From Streptomyces pinistramenti (lineage in GTDB: Bacteria; Actinomycetota; Actinomycetes; Streptomycetales; Streptomycetaceae), in the NCBI RefSeq assembly GCF_020564935.1, contig NZ_JAJCXB010000027.1:1-64000 (forward strand): a stretch of 64,000 bases of DNA, in the 5' to 3' direction. Each line of letters begins with the position of its first letter. Position 1 is the first letter of the stretch. The position numbers and the translations under genes were made by a program. The notes beneath the pieces were generated by a model. That model was not told the origin of the DNA, ran no database searches, and worked only from the letters and a program-made list of their open reading frames with translations. Below are positions 34,720-43,689 of this stretch, piece by piece.

Positions 34720-36348
34720 TCACGGCGCCGCCGACGGGCGTTTCAGGAGGGTGATGCCGTCCTCCCGGGCGACCTCGCGGTATCCGTGGGCGCGGTAGAG
34801 GTCGAGCATGCGGGCGGTGCCGGCCGCCGGGCACGGGGTCTTGACGGTGGGGTCGTGCCGGTCGGAGACCACCCAGCCGGGCAGGTCGGCCGGGAGGCCG
34901 GTGGGCGCGGCCGGGTCGGGTCCGGTGCCGAAGCAGACCAGGCTGACGGTGGTGCGGCCGGTCAGCATCGGCGCCAGCCGGTTCGACGAGGCGACCCGCG
35001 CGCCGTCCGGAATCCGCTCCAGCACCCGCTCGGCGGCGCGGACATGGGCGGGGGTGCGCCAGGCGGATGGCAGCACCAGGTCGTGGAAGGGGTAGACGGC
35101 CGCGGCGATTGCCGTGAACGCGGCGGAGAAGGCCAGGACCTGGCGGCGCCTGCGGCCCGGCAGCAGCTCGGGCCGCCGGTGGAGTACGTCGATCAGGCCC
35201 GCGAAGACGATCGGCATCAGGACGGCGTTGTAGTGGAAATTCGGCTGCCAGTAGTGCTCGTTGCCGGCGAACAGCCGCCAGCAGAGGGTGGGCAGGCACA
35301 GCAGCGTCAGCGGCGAGCGCAGGCCGTAGAACGCGGTGGGCGCGGCGAGCATGAACAGCAGCAGCCACTTCATCGGCGGCCAGAAAAGGTGCAGCCCGGC
35401 CGATGCGAGGCCGCCCAGGCCGCCGGAGGGCGACCCGCCGCCCGGCATCTGCTGCCAGTAGTCGAAGCCGCCGTGCGGATTCATGGCGGGCAGCAGGACC
35501 AGCATCTCCACGGCCGTGCCCGCCACCCCGGCCACGACGACGGCGAGCCCGAGCCGGAACGGCCAACGGGGCTGATCCTCCGGTGCGTTGCGCCGGTCCC
35601 GCGCCGCCTGCCAGATCACGTAGCCGCCGATCGCGGCCAGCGTGAGCCCGAGGTCCTCCTTCACCAGGAGCAGCGGCAGCGCCCAGGCCACCGCCGCCCG
35701 CCATCGCCGCTGCCCCAGCGCCGTCACGCTGAAGGCGAGCATCGGGACCGCGAAGCAGATCTCGTGGAAGTCCTTGGTGACCGCCGCGGCGATGCCCCAC
35801 GAGGCGCCCAGGCCGCAGCCGACGACCAGACCCGCGACCGGCCCGGCCGCGCGGTGCGCCCACCGGGTGAGCGGATAGCAGGCCAGCGCCATCAGGGCGG
35901 CCTGCACCACGAGCAGCGTGACGGCGCCGGGGAACAGCCGGTACACGGGGGCGACGAGCGCCAGGATCGGGTGGAAGTGATCGCCGAGCAGGTTGAACCC
36001 CGGGCCCTTCAGCTCCACGACCGGGGCCTGGCCGTGTGCGTAGGCGCGGATCGCCTGCTCGAATATCCCCAGGTCGTAGCCCGCGTTGAGCATGCGGTCG
36101 TTTCTGAGGAGCGAGACGAGGGTGTAGAGGACGAAGCAGGCCGCGGTGAGGGACCAGCCCATGGTGCGTGGCCCGGGAAGGCGCTCGCGGAACGCCGGGC
36201 GGCGCTCGCGGCGCTCTGCTGCTTCCCGGGCCCTGGGTATGCGGCCCGCCCCCGGACGTATGCCCTTCGCCCGCACCGGACGACGTGCGCTGATCCGACC
36301 GGGGTTCAGACACAGGCTCTCGCCTGTCCGTTCCGCTGACTCCGCCAT
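34720..36348 (-). CDS. DUF2079 family membrane protein
   Basis: This 542-residue protein has roughly 10-11 membrane segments and the DUF2079 blocks NAGYDLGIFEQAIRAYAHGQAP, GDHFHPILALVAPVYR, KEDLGL and NEHYWQPNFHYNAVLMPIVF. The family resembles GT-C membrane glycosyltransferases and has conserved acidic and histidine residues in the first outer loop. Substrate and function are unknown. ATG 36348 is chosen to shorten an Arg/Pro-rich extension starting at 36450. The N-terminus stays basic and cytoplasmic to about residue 60. Confidence 0.85.
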   Translation of the reverse strand: MAESAERTGESLCLNPGRISARRPVRAKGIRPGAGRIPRAREAAERRERRPAFRERLPGPRTMGWSLTAACFVLYTLVSLLRNDRMLNAGYDLGIFEQAIRAYAHGQAPVVELKGPGFNLLGDHFHPILALVAPVYRLFPGAVTLLVVQAALMALACYPLTRWAHRAAGPVAGLVVGCGLGASWGIAAAVTKDFHEICFAVPMLAFSVTALGQRRWRAAVAWALPLLLVKEDLGLTLAAIGGYVIWQAARDRRNAPEDQPRWPFRLGLAVVVAGVAGTAVEMLVLLPAMNPHGGFDYWQQMPGGGSPSGGLGGLASAGLHLFWPPMKWLLLFMLAAPTAFYGLRSPLTLLCLPTLCWRLFAGNEHYWQPNFHYNAVLMPIVFAGLIDVLHRRPELLPGRRRRQVLAFSAAFTAIAAAVYPFHDLVLPSAWRTPAHVRAAERVLERIPDGARVASSNRLAPMLTGRTTVSLVCFGTGPDPAAPTGLPADLPGWVVSDRHDPTVKTPCPAAGTARMLDLYRAHGYREVAREDGITLLKRPSAAP

Positions 36349-36697
36349 CGCCCCACCTGTGCTCGGCCCGCCGGGAAGTTTCGCCACCCGTCGCGGGCTG
36401 ACGGGATGTCCGGTGCTCGGCCGCCGCGGCGTGCGTGGCGATGCCGCCACGGGAGTTTAGGTCGCCAGTACGGGCCGTCGGCCGGGAAGGGACGCGCCGG
36501 GGGACCGTCCGTACGGTGTGACGTCGGCCGTTGGACGGCCCTCACGATTCCTGGTTGGCCGGCCGGCCCGGCTGGAGCAGCCCGGGTTGTTGTGCCGGCG
36601 GAGTCCCTGATGCCGGCGGTGCGTCCTCGCCGGGCATGCCGCCGCCCGGTGCACGAGAGTGGTCTACGGATGCACCCGCCATGTGAGAGGCATCGAA

Positions 36698-37549
36698 ATG
36701 CCCGAGCCCGTCGCTCTGTCCTACGAGGTCCTCGTCTCGGACGGCGTTCCCAGGAAGACCGGTCTGCGACTGCCGAACGGGGACGGGATCGTCTCCTCGC
36801 CGATTTCGTCCACTCTGATCTACGGGGAGCAGGACGCGGTCCTGGTGGACCCGCCACTGACCCAAGGCCAGATCGCGCAGGTCGCGGAGGGCGTGGCACG
36901 CTCCGGCAAGCGCCTTGCGTGTGTGTACATCACCCACGGCCACCCCGACCACTGGTTCGGAACCGCGACGCTGCTGGAGCAGTTCGGCGACGCCGGCACC
37001 GTCGTATACGCCACCGAGGGCACCATCCGGCAGATGCGCGAACAGCTGAAGGGGAAGGAGGAGGGGTTCGCGAACTCCTTCCCCCAGGTTCCGGAGAACA
37101 CCCCGGTGCTCGCCGTCCCCGTGCCGGCCGACGGCTTCCGGCTGGAGGGCCGGCTCCTGCGCGCGGTGGAGACCGGCCACACCGACACGGATGACAGCTC
37201 CGTACTCCACGTGCCGTCGATCGGCCTTGTCGTCGCGGGAGACGTCGTCTACAACGGCGTGCACCAGATGATGCTCGAAGGCGGCAACGGGGGCCTCCAG
37301 GCGTGGCTCGACGGGATCGACCGAATCGCCGGCCTCAACGCGCGCCACGTGGTCGCCGGCCACAAGAACAAGGACCTGCCCGACGACCCGAAGATCCTTG
37401 ACGAGACCCGCCAGTACCTGCGGGACACGATCCGGCTCCTCGCCGACAACCCGACCCCGCTGGAATTCTTCGACGAGATGATGAAGCTCCACAGCAACCG
37501 GCTCAACCCGGGACCGCTGTGGTACAGCGGCCTGGGCCTACTCGCCTGA
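36698..37549 (+). CDS. MBL fold metallo-hydrolase
   Basis: This 283-residue metallo-beta-lactamase fold protein has the zinc motif H80-G-H82-P-D84-H85, a later histidine in ETGHTDTD, and VVAGDVVYNGVH holding the bridging aspartate. The histidine of VVAGHKNKD is the last ligand. It is probably a hydrolase of small esters, lactones or thioesters and is likely cytoplasmic. The ATG at 36698 suits the fold's start. It has its own promoter region of about 240 bp and converges with the flavin monooxygenase gene. Confidence 0.88.
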   Translation: MPEPVALSYEVLVSDGVPRKTGLRLPNGDGIVSSPISSTLIYGEQDAVLVDPPLTQGQIAQVAEGVARSGKRLACVYITHGHPDHWFGTATLLEQFGDAGTVVYATEGTIRQMREQLKGKEEGFANSFPQVPENTPVLAVPVPADGFRLEGRLLRAVETGHTDTDDSSVLHVPSIGLVVAGDVVYNGVHQMMLEGGNGGLQAWLDGIDRIAGLNARHVVAGHKNKDLPDDPKILDETRQYLRDTIRLLADNPTPLEFFDEMMKLHSNRLNPGPLWYSGLGLLA

Positions 37550-37635
37550 GACACGCCTGACCGTCATCAAACCAAGGCGGGCGGACCAGGGCGCAGCGTG
37601 GCCAACCATCGGTCGACGGGCCGGCCGACCAGGAA

Positions 37636-39225
37636 TCAGCGCACCGGCCGGGTGCCGACGCCCGCGAGGTACGGGCGCAGGGCCTCGGCAGCGTGGGCGG
37701 TGGCCTCGTCGGCGGGGGCGGCCGTGGCGATGTAGCCGTCGGGGCGGATGAGGTAGAGGGCGGGGGCGGTGCCGTAGGCGTTGCCGAGGTGGCCGTCGGG
37801 GTCGAGGAGGTGGGGGGCGGGCCCGGCCGCGCGGACGGTGCGGAGCAGGGCAGGGTCGGCGGGGAGCGCGGTGGTGTCGAGATCGGTTTCGCCGAGGACC
37901 AGCAGGGTGAAGTGCGGGCCGCGGAAGAGGTCGAAGAGGCGGACGGGGGTGCCGTCGGGGGTGGTGCAGGGGGCGTCGGGCGCGCGGTCGCCGGCCCGCG
38001 CGGTGCCCCCGGGCACGGCCGGGCGCAGTTCGCGGGTGAGCGGGCCTTCCGGGTAGCCGATGTCGAGTTGGTGCAGGTCGCGGCCGCGCTTCATCGTGCC
38101 GGAGCGGTGCAGCCGGGTGCTGGTCTCCAGGATTCGGGCGGCGATCGGGCGGCGCTCGGCTTCGTAGCTGTCGAGCAAGGAGTCGGGGGCGCCGTGCCGC
38201 AGGACCTGGCCGAGCTTCCAGCCGAGGTTGTAGGCGTCCTGGACGCTGGTGTTGAGGCCCTGGCCGCCGGCCGGGGAGTGGATGTGCGCGGCGTCGCCCG
38301 CCAGGAAGACCCGGCCTGCGCGGAAGCTGTCGGCCATCCCGGCCTTGGGGCGGAACACCGAGGACCAGACGACCTCGCGGATCTGCGCCACCGTGAGGTG
38401 GGTGTGGGCGGCGACCGCGGCGCGGACCGCATCCGGGTCGGTGTCGGGCTCGGATCCGTCGACGACGTAGCACTGGAAGTGGTCGGTGCCGGCGAGCGGG
38501 AGGAGCATGACGAAGCCGCCGCCCGGCCGCTCCCAGCGGTGCCAGTGCTCGCGGTCCAGGCCGTCGATGGCCAGGTCGGCGAGGAGCGCTGCGCCCGACG
38601 GCAGCGAGGGGCCGCCCATCCCGACGCCGATCGTCCTGCGGACCGTGCTGCGGCCGCCGTCGGCCGCCACCAGGTAGCGCGCGTGGGCCGTGCGGACGCT
38701 GCCGTCGGTGGCGCGGAGCCGGCCGCGGACGCCGTGCGCGTCCTGCTCGAAGCCGGTGAGTTCGGTGTTCAGGAGCACGCTGCCGCCCAGCTCCGTCAGG
38801 CGGTCGCGCAGCACTTCCAGATTGCGCCACTGCGGGATCATCAGGGCGCTGGCATACGGCGCCGCGGGGGTCGGCTCGCTCCCGATGATCATGTCGGTCT
38901 CGGCGATCATGCGGCCGTCCGCCCAGTGGGCCATCTTCGGGTACCGGCCGCCGTTGGCCCGTGCGGCGTCGATGACGCCGAGGTCTTCGTAGACCTCCTG
39001 GGTGCGCGGCTGGATGCCGGTGCCGCGGGCTCCGGGGGAGAGGCGGTCCTGGCGTTCGACGAGGAGGGCGGTGACGCCGCGCCTGGCGAGGTCGATGGCG
39101 AGGGCGATGCCGGTGGGGCCCGCGCCGGAGATCAGTACGTCCACGGGTGATTCGGCGGTGGCGGACGGTTCGGTGGTCCGGGTGGCGGCAGCGTCTTCAG
39201 CGTCCTTAACATTGTTAAGTTCCAT
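37636..39225 (-). CDS. FAD-dependent aromatic monooxygenase (class A)
   Basis: The 529-residue flavoprotein monooxygenase resembles PgaE/RdmE-type polyketide and phenol hydroxylases. It has the FAD motif GAGPTG at 34-39, a DG-type motif in VAADGGRSTVRR, the ribityl-binding GD motif in FLAGDAAHIHSPAGGQGLN and a C-terminal thioredoxin-like domain (about 400-529). It hydroxylates an aromatic substrate using NAD(P)H and O2. The ATG at 39225 sits about 7 nt from a probable -10, suggesting a leaderless mRNA. The divergent TetR gene and two palindromes at the shared promoter indicate ligand-induced control, perhaps for antibiotic modification. Confidence 0.92.
   Translation of the reverse strand: MELNNVKDAEDAAATRTTEPSATAESPVDVLISGAGPTGIALAIDLARRGVTALLVERQDRLSPGARGTGIQPRTQEVYEDLGVIDAARANGGRYPKMAHWADGRMIAETDMIIGSEPTPAAPYASALMIPQWRNLEVLRDRLTELGGSVLLNTELTGFEQDAHGVRGRLRATDGSVRTAHARYLVAADGGRSTVRRTIGVGMGGPSLPSGAALLADLAIDGLDREHWHRWERPGGGFVMLLPLAGTDHFQCYVVDGSEPDTDPDAVRAAVAAHTHLTVAQIREVVWSSVFRPKAGMADSFRAGRVFLAGDAAHIHSPAGGQGLNTSVQDAYNLGWKLGQVLRHGAPDSLLDSYEAERRPIAARILETSTRLHRSGTMKRGRDLHQLDIGYPEGPLTRELRPAVPGGTARAGDRAPDAPCTTPDGTPVRLFDLFRGPHFTLLVLGETDLDTTALPADPALLRTVRAAGPAPHLLDPDGHLGNAYGTAPALYLIRPDGYIATAAPADEATAHAAEALRPYLAGVGTRPVR
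39205..39219. promoter_or_regulatory. TetR operator O1
   Basis: CTTAACATTGTTAAG is a perfect palindrome around a central T. It lies inside codons 3-7 of the monooxygenase gene, just downstream of its start codon and predicted transcription start. Confidence 0.75.
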
Positions 39226-39239
39226 GTTTCGAGCGTGCG

Positions 39240-39254
39240 CTTAACGGTGTTAAG
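39240..39254. promoter_or_regulatory. TetR operator O2 within overlapping divergent promoters
   Basis: CTTAACGGTGTTAAG differs from O1 by two central bases. It lies between the minus-strand -35 TTGACA (39261-39256) and a -10 near 39237-39232 for the monooxygenase. It also overlaps TAAGTT (39251-39256), the likely -10 for the tetR gene 6 nt before its ATG. Binding would block both promoters. Confidence 0.75.
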
Positions 39255-39262
39255 TTGTCAAC

Positions 39263-39961
39263 ATGGCATCGCGAATTGACCGGAAACGGGTGGTCGATAC
39301 CGCCCTGCGGCTGCTGAACGACGTGGGCCTCGACGGCCTCACCCTGCGCCGCATCGCGAAGGAGCTGAACGTCCAGGCGCCCGCGCTCTACTGGCACTTC
39401 AGGAACAAGCAGGAGCTGCTGGACGAAATGGCCACCGAGATGTTCCGGCGGATGTCGGAGCGGTTCATGGCCGGGGAGGGCGACGGCGCCCCCGACCTGC
39501 TCGGCGCGACCTGGCAGGACGCCCTGCACGTCACCTGCTCGGCGCTCCGCCGCGAACTGCTCGGCCACCGCGACGGCGGCAAGGTCTTCAGCGGCACCCG
39601 GATGACCGACCAGAGCTACGCGGCGCCGCTCGACGCCATCCTGCACCGCTTCACCGACGCCGGATTCACCCTGCCCGACGCGGTCCACGCCTGGTGGACC
39701 GCGTACAACTACACGATCGGCGTGGTCATCGAGGAACAGTCGGTCTACCCGGAGCCCGGTGCCCCGGAGCAGCGCAGGCCCGAAAGCCGCGACCCGGCCT
39801 ACGACCTGGACGACCGCGAACGCCGGATCGGCGCCACCTATCCGCTCGCCGCCCGTGCCGGGCGGGTGTTCTTCGGCGACCTGGACGACGGCTTCGACAA
39901 GGGGCTGCGGATCATCGTGGCCGGGGTGGCGGCCACCCTGGCGCCCGGGGCGGGCGGCTGA
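39263..39961 (+). CDS. TetR family regulator (TetR class C-terminal domain)
   Basis: This 232-residue repressor has a helix-turn-helix at about 22-45 (LTLRRIAKELNVQAPALYWHFRNKQELLDEM) with YWHF, the classic TetR recognition sequence. The ligand domain resembles the TetR class C family that binds tetracyclines and other aromatic polyketides. The ATG at 39263 has TAAGTT 6 nt upstream, so the mRNA is probably leaderless. It controls the divergent monooxygenase through O1 and O2, by inference. Confidence 0.92.
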   Translation: MASRIDRKRVVDTALRLLNDVGLDGLTLRRIAKELNVQAPALYWHFRNKQELLDEMATEMFRRMSERFMAGEGDGAPDLLGATWQDALHVTCSALRRELLGHRDGGKVFSGTRMTDQSYAAPLDAILHRFTDAGFTLPDAVHAWWTAYNYTIGVVIEEQSVYPEPGAPEQRRPESRDPAYDLDDRERRIGATYPLAARAGRVFFGDLDDGFDKGLRIIVAGVAATLAPGAGG

Positions 39962-39988
39962 TCCGCGCGCTCCGGCGGCCGGATCCGG

Positions 39989-41179
39989 TCAGCGGCGCGG
40001 GTTGACGGCCCGTTTCAGCGCGGGAGTCAGCGGGCGTTCCACCCAGCGGTGCAGCACCCACGCGAGCGCCAGCATCGTGGCGAGGGTCAGGACCAGCGTC
40101 GCGTACGACGGCAGTCCCGCGCCGACGTGCAACGCGCGGACGACGACCCAGCCCAGGTGCTCGTGCACGAGATAGAACGGGTAGGTCAGTGCGCCCGCGA
40201 CGGTCAGCCAGCGCCAGTTCGCCCAGTGCAGCTTGCCCAGCGCGACGGCGGCGACCAGCGCGAAGCCGACGGTGACGACCGCGATGATGCCGGTCGCCGA
40301 ACGGTAGGAGAAGCCGCCCGTGGACGCCGGGTGCCACAGTCCCGCGACCGCGTAGTGCTGCCCGATCAGCCAGCTGACCAGCACGATCGCCCAGGCGATC
40401 GGATCGCGGGCGCCGTAGCGGTGCAGCAGGTAGAGGCCGACGCCGCCGATGAAGAACGGGGCGTATTCCGGCATCAGGACGACGTCCAGGAACGGCTGGT
40501 GGGCGGCCTGCGCGAGCGCGGCGGCCAGCGTCCAGCCGGCGCAGAAGAGGACGACGCGGGTGCGGGTGGCGCCGGGCAGCACGACGCAGAGGGCGAACAG
40601 CGCGTAGAACCGCATCTCGGCCCAGAGTGTCCAGCACACGCCGAGCACCCGGTGGACGCCCAGCGGCATTTGAAGCATCGTCAGGTTCGTCAGCACATCA
40701 CCCGGCGGCAGTGCCTTGTACGCCACCCAGGGCAGCGCGAAGACGGCGGTGACCAGGAGGACGGCGACCCAGTACGCGGGGTAGAGGCGCGAGACGCGGG
40801 AGGCGATGAAGGCGCGCAAGTGTGCCAGACCGGGCGAAGTCCGGCCCGATGAAGGGTGGCGGCGGGCGACGGGTGGGGCCCAGCCGCTGAGGCAGATGAC
40901 GAAGCCGCTGATCACGAAGAAGATCTGCACGCCCAGGCAGCCGTACGCGAACAGGCCGGAAACGGTGGGGAATTGGTGGGCGGGCGAGCTGCCCCAGGCC
41001 GTCGCGATCTCGCCGTCCCGGCCACCGTAGTGGTACCCGGCGACCATCAGCGCGGCCAGCAGCCGCAGCCCGTCCAGCGCCCGCAGCCGGGACGGGCCCC
41101 GGGTGCCGGCCGGCGGGCCGGCCGGTGCGGCCGCCGCTTCCGGGGCCGCGGGCGCCGCGGCCGTCAGCTGACTCGTCAT
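39989..41179 (-). CDS. membrane acyltransferase (acyltransferase-3/OafA type)
   Basis: This 396-residue protein has about 10 membrane helices and the acyltransferase-3 blocks LRALDGLRLLAALMVAGYHY (with the proposed catalytic histidine) and FFVISGFVICLSGW, plus RLYPAYW. Such enzymes O-acetylate cell-surface polysaccharides from acetyl-CoA. Its ATG overlaps the stop of the upstream polysialyltransferase-like gene by ATGA. It is therefore likely to decorate the polymer made by this cluster. Confidence 0.9.
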   Translation of the reverse strand: MTSQLTAAAPAAPEAAAAPAGPPAGTRGPSRLRALDGLRLLAALMVAGYHYGGRDGEIATAWGSSPAHQFPTVSGLFAYGCLGVQIFFVISGFVICLSGWAPPVARRHPSSGRTSPGLAHLRAFIASRVSRLYPAYWVAVLLVTAVFALPWVAYKALPPGDVLTNLTMLQMPLGVHRVLGVCWTLWAEMRFYALFALCVVLPGATRTRVVLFCAGWTLAAALAQAAHQPFLDVVLMPEYAPFFIGGVGLYLLHRYGARDPIAWAIVLVSWLIGQHYAVAGLWHPASTGGFSYRSATGIIAVVTVGFALVAAVALGKLHWANWRWLTVAGALTYPFYLVHEHLGWVVVRALHVGAGLPSYATLVLTLATMLALAWVLHRWVERPLTPALKRAVNPRR

Positions 41180-42525
41180 CCGAATGCGGCCCGCTTCTTC
41201 AGGCGCCGCTGTACGGCCCGCGCGCGGCGTGCCACCCGGCGGACGGCGGCGTTGCGCGGCAGGAACGACAGCTGCGAGGGGATCGCGCCGGGCAGCCCCA
41301 GCGCGGTGAGCCTGCGGCGCTTGAAGTAGCGCCAGGTGTACTGGTCGAGATGGGCCGTCAGGTAGCGCTCGGCGGCCGGCCGCAGGCCCGGGTGGATCTG
41401 GTGCTGCATGGCGTAGCCGACCGCCTGGACCAGGCCGGTCGGCGGTGCGGCGGCCCGGCGGGCGCCGCCGTCCGCGTCGCCGATGTCGGGGACCAGCGCG
41501 TCCACGATCGTCACCGGCATGCGGTTGCTGTTCTGGTACGGCGTGAGCCGCTCCAGCAGGAGGCCGGTGCCGGTCCGTGCGGTCGGCAGGCCGTAGAAGG
41601 CGGACGCGGTCAGCAGCGCGGTGGAGAAGCAGCCGACGACCAGTGCGGGCCGCATCCGCTCGTAGAGCACCTCGGCGAGCACCGGCTGCTCCAGCACCGT
41701 CAGCGTCACGTCCAGCTTCTCGGCCTCCCGCTCAAGGAGCCGTGACCAGCGGGCCGGTGCCGAGGGGTGCGGCTTGAAGACCACCTCGCGGTGGCCGCGC
41801 GTCACGGCGCCGCGCACCATCCGCACGTGCAGGTCCTCTTCTTCCTGCGGCGTGAGGATGCCCAGCGCGGAGAGGTACTGCCCCAGGAGCAGCGCGCCGC
41901 CCTCCGGTACGTCCAACTCGCCGCTGGCCTGGCCGAGTTCGGTGAGCACCTTGGTGAACGCGGCGGTCGGCACGGTGTGCGCTTTCACCCCGAACTCGGT
42001 GAGCAGCAGCGGTGTCAGGCCCGGCACCAGGTCCAGGTGCAGCAGGCGGCCGATCCGGGTGCCGACGAGCGGATCGAGCTTGTTGCGGGTCGGGCCGTAG
42101 CTCATCAGGCCGTCCGCGTAGACGTCGATCGGCGCGTCCGGGAACAGCTGGGAGACCGCGAGGGCGGGGTTGACCTGGATGGACTCGACGACCAGCTCGA
42201 CGCGGTCGTCGCCAAGGCCCCACAGCAGCCGCAGGTACCGCTCCCACAGCGGCACGTCGTCGGGGCGTGGCGACCAGCCGCCGGGGTGGAAGGGGCTGAT
42301 CGTCTCGTTCCACGACAGCACCCGGTCGAACCGGCCGCGCAGCCGGTCGAAGCCCGGCATGGTGTCCACGGCCGGGGCGGTCTCGGGCGTCGTCGCGTTG
42401 TTGCAGACCAGCAGCAGCCTGCGGTCGGCCGGGGCGAAGGCGTCGCTGTCCAGGGCCGCGGCGAGGGTCGCCGCGCCGTACAGGGTGGACACCAGGAAGA
42501 TCCGGGTCAGGGAGCGGCCGGTCAT
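41176..42525 (-). CDS. polysialyltransferase-family glycosyltransferase
   Basis: This 449-residue protein resembles bacterial alpha-2,8-polysialyltransferases (POLYST family, GT-B fold). It has an N-terminal FLVSTLYGAATLAAALDS strand with LVCNNATTPE, a VFKPHPSAP motif near 320 (the H-P motif for CMP-sugar binding) and CFSTALLTASAFYG near 367 (the S-T motif). It should transfer nonulosonic acid from a CMP donor onto a growing polymer. The C-terminus is very basic, suiting membrane-surface association. ATG 42525 overlaps the stop of the GT2 gene by TGATG. The upstream ORF extension to 42729 lies over the GT2 gene and is rejected. Confidence 0.85.
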   Translation of the reverse strand: MTGRSLTRIFLVSTLYGAATLAAALDSDAFAPADRRLLLVCNNATTPETAPAVDTMPGFDRLRGRFDRVLSWNETISPFHPGGWSPRPDDVPLWERYLRLLWGLGDDRVELVVESIQVNPALAVSQLFPDAPIDVYADGLMSYGPTRNKLDPLVGTRIGRLLHLDLVPGLTPLLLTEFGVKAHTVPTAAFTKVLTELGQASGELDVPEGGALLLGQYLSALGILTPQEEEDLHVRMVRGAVTRGHREVVFKPHPSAPARWSRLLEREAEKLDVTLTVLEQPVLAEVLYERMRPALVVGCFSTALLTASAFYGLPTARTGTGLLLERLTPYQNSNRMPVTIVDALVPDIGDADGGARRAAAPPTGLVQAVGYAMQHQIHPGLRPAAERYLTAHLDQYTWRYFKRRRLTALGLPGAIPSQLSFLPRNAAVRRVARRARAVQRRLKKRAAFG

Positions 42526-43502
42526 CAGGCGGCGACCCCCGTGGCGACGGGCCTGCGGCGCAGCCGCCGCAGCCGGGACGCACGCTGCACATCCATCGAT
42601 TCCAAGGCTTCCTTCAGTAGGTCCTGCGGCATGCGTTTCATGGCCGCGGCGCTCATATCGCGCAAAGTGCGGGCGACCTGCGGTTCGAACCGTTCGATCG
42701 AACCGAGATGGTGGGAAATGATCGCGCAATACGTACGGACCGCCTTCGGCAGCAATTCCGCCGCGTCACGGTCCCGCGCGGTTTCCTCGATGACCTGGTC
42801 GAATGCGCGGATGAAGTCCAATTGCCGCACATCCCCGATCTGCGTCAGCGAAGACGCCACCCCGCGCCGGTAGAAGACGCCGAGCAGTCCGACCACCGCC
42901 ATCGACGACGCCTCGCGGTGCAGCCGCCAGATCCACGGCCGGTCCTCCGCGGTGCGCAGCCCGTCCCGGAAATGCAGCACGCCGTCGTCGAGGAGCCTGC
43001 GGTGGTACATGCCGGCCCAGGCGTAGGCGTAGTCGACGGACGTGGAGCGGTCGGCCGGCAGGATCACCGCGCGCGGGTCCATGACCACCCCGCGCCTGCC
43101 GTGCGGGACGCGGTGCACGGTGCGGGTGCGCCCGGTGCACTGGACGTGGTCGGTGCGCACGAAGTCGCAACCCAACTCCTCTATTACGGCCAGGAGTTCG
43201 GCGAAGTGGCCGGGCGCGAGCCAGTCGTCGCCGTCGAGGAAGGCGAGGTACTCGCCGCGGGCCGCGTCCAGGCCGGTGTTGCGGGCGGTGGCGAGGCCGC
43301 CGTTCTTCTCGTGCCGCAGCAGCCTGGCACCCGGCAGCTCGCGCTCGGCGCGCTGGAGGATCTGCGGTGTCTCGTCGCGCGAGCAGTCGTCGACGAGCAG
43401 GAATTCGAAGTCCTCGCGGGCATTGGCCGCGAGGCTTTTCAGGGTGTCGGGCGCGTATGTCTGCACGTTGTAGAACGGCACGATGACGGAGAGCTTAACC
43501 AC
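42525..43502 (-). CDS. glycosyltransferase family 2
   Basis: This 325-residue GT-A enzyme has SVIVPFYNVQTY at the start, VDDCSRDET near 38-45 and the metal-binding D90-G-D92-D93. CDFVRTDH and GLRTAEDRPWIWRLHR cover the acceptor side. Homologues often transfer sugars to cell-wall polymers. It is first in the minus-strand operon GT2, polysialyltransferase-like, acyltransferase. The GTG at 43502 has TAACGT exactly 7 nt upstream, so the transcript is probably leaderless. Confidence 0.9.
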   Translation of the reverse strand: MVKLSVIVPFYNVQTYAPDTLKSLAANAREDFEFLLVDDCSRDETPQILQRAERELPGARLLRHEKNGGLATARNTGLDAARGEYLAFLDGDDWLAPGHFAELLAVIEELGCDFVRTDHVQCTGRTRTVHRVPHGRRGVVMDPRAVILPADRSTSVDYAYAWAGMYHRRLLDDGVLHFRDGLRTAEDRPWIWRLHREASSMAVVGLLGVFYRRGVASSLTQIGDVRQLDFIRAFDQVIEETARDRDAAELLPKAVRTYCAIISHHLGSIERFEPQVARTLRDMSAAAMKRMPQDLLKEALESMDVQRASRLRRLRRRPVATGVAA

Positions 43503-43689
43503 CCGGGTGACGTTAGGTGCGCCGCCGCCATTCGTCTTTACGGGAGGTGAACTTCGCGGTGAACGAAGAATGGCTGGATGGTTAACCAGGCTGCTTCCGG
43601 GGTCGGTTCGCCATTCGTCGGCCCGCTGTTAACCCTTTGTTGATTCCCGGTTGGCCCGCCGAGCGTCGTGCCTTCCTAGCGTCATCGAC
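43503..43689. promoter_or_regulatory. divergent promoters of the nonulosonic-acid polymer cluster
   Basis: TAACGT (minus strand, 43515-43510) is 7 nt from the GT2 GTG, and TAGCGT (43677-43682) is 7 nt from the GTG at 43690. GTTAACC occurs at 43581-43587 and 43629-43635, the first copy extending to the palindrome GGTTAACC. These may be operator half-sites for joint control. CCTTTGTTGAT (43634-43644) recurs in a similar form before the M20 gene. Confidence 0.55.

Noticed and set aside
41176..42729. Longer start (42729) for the polysialyltransferase-like gene
   Set aside because: It would overlap the last 200 bp of the GT2 gene; ATG 42525 forms a clean TGATG junction.
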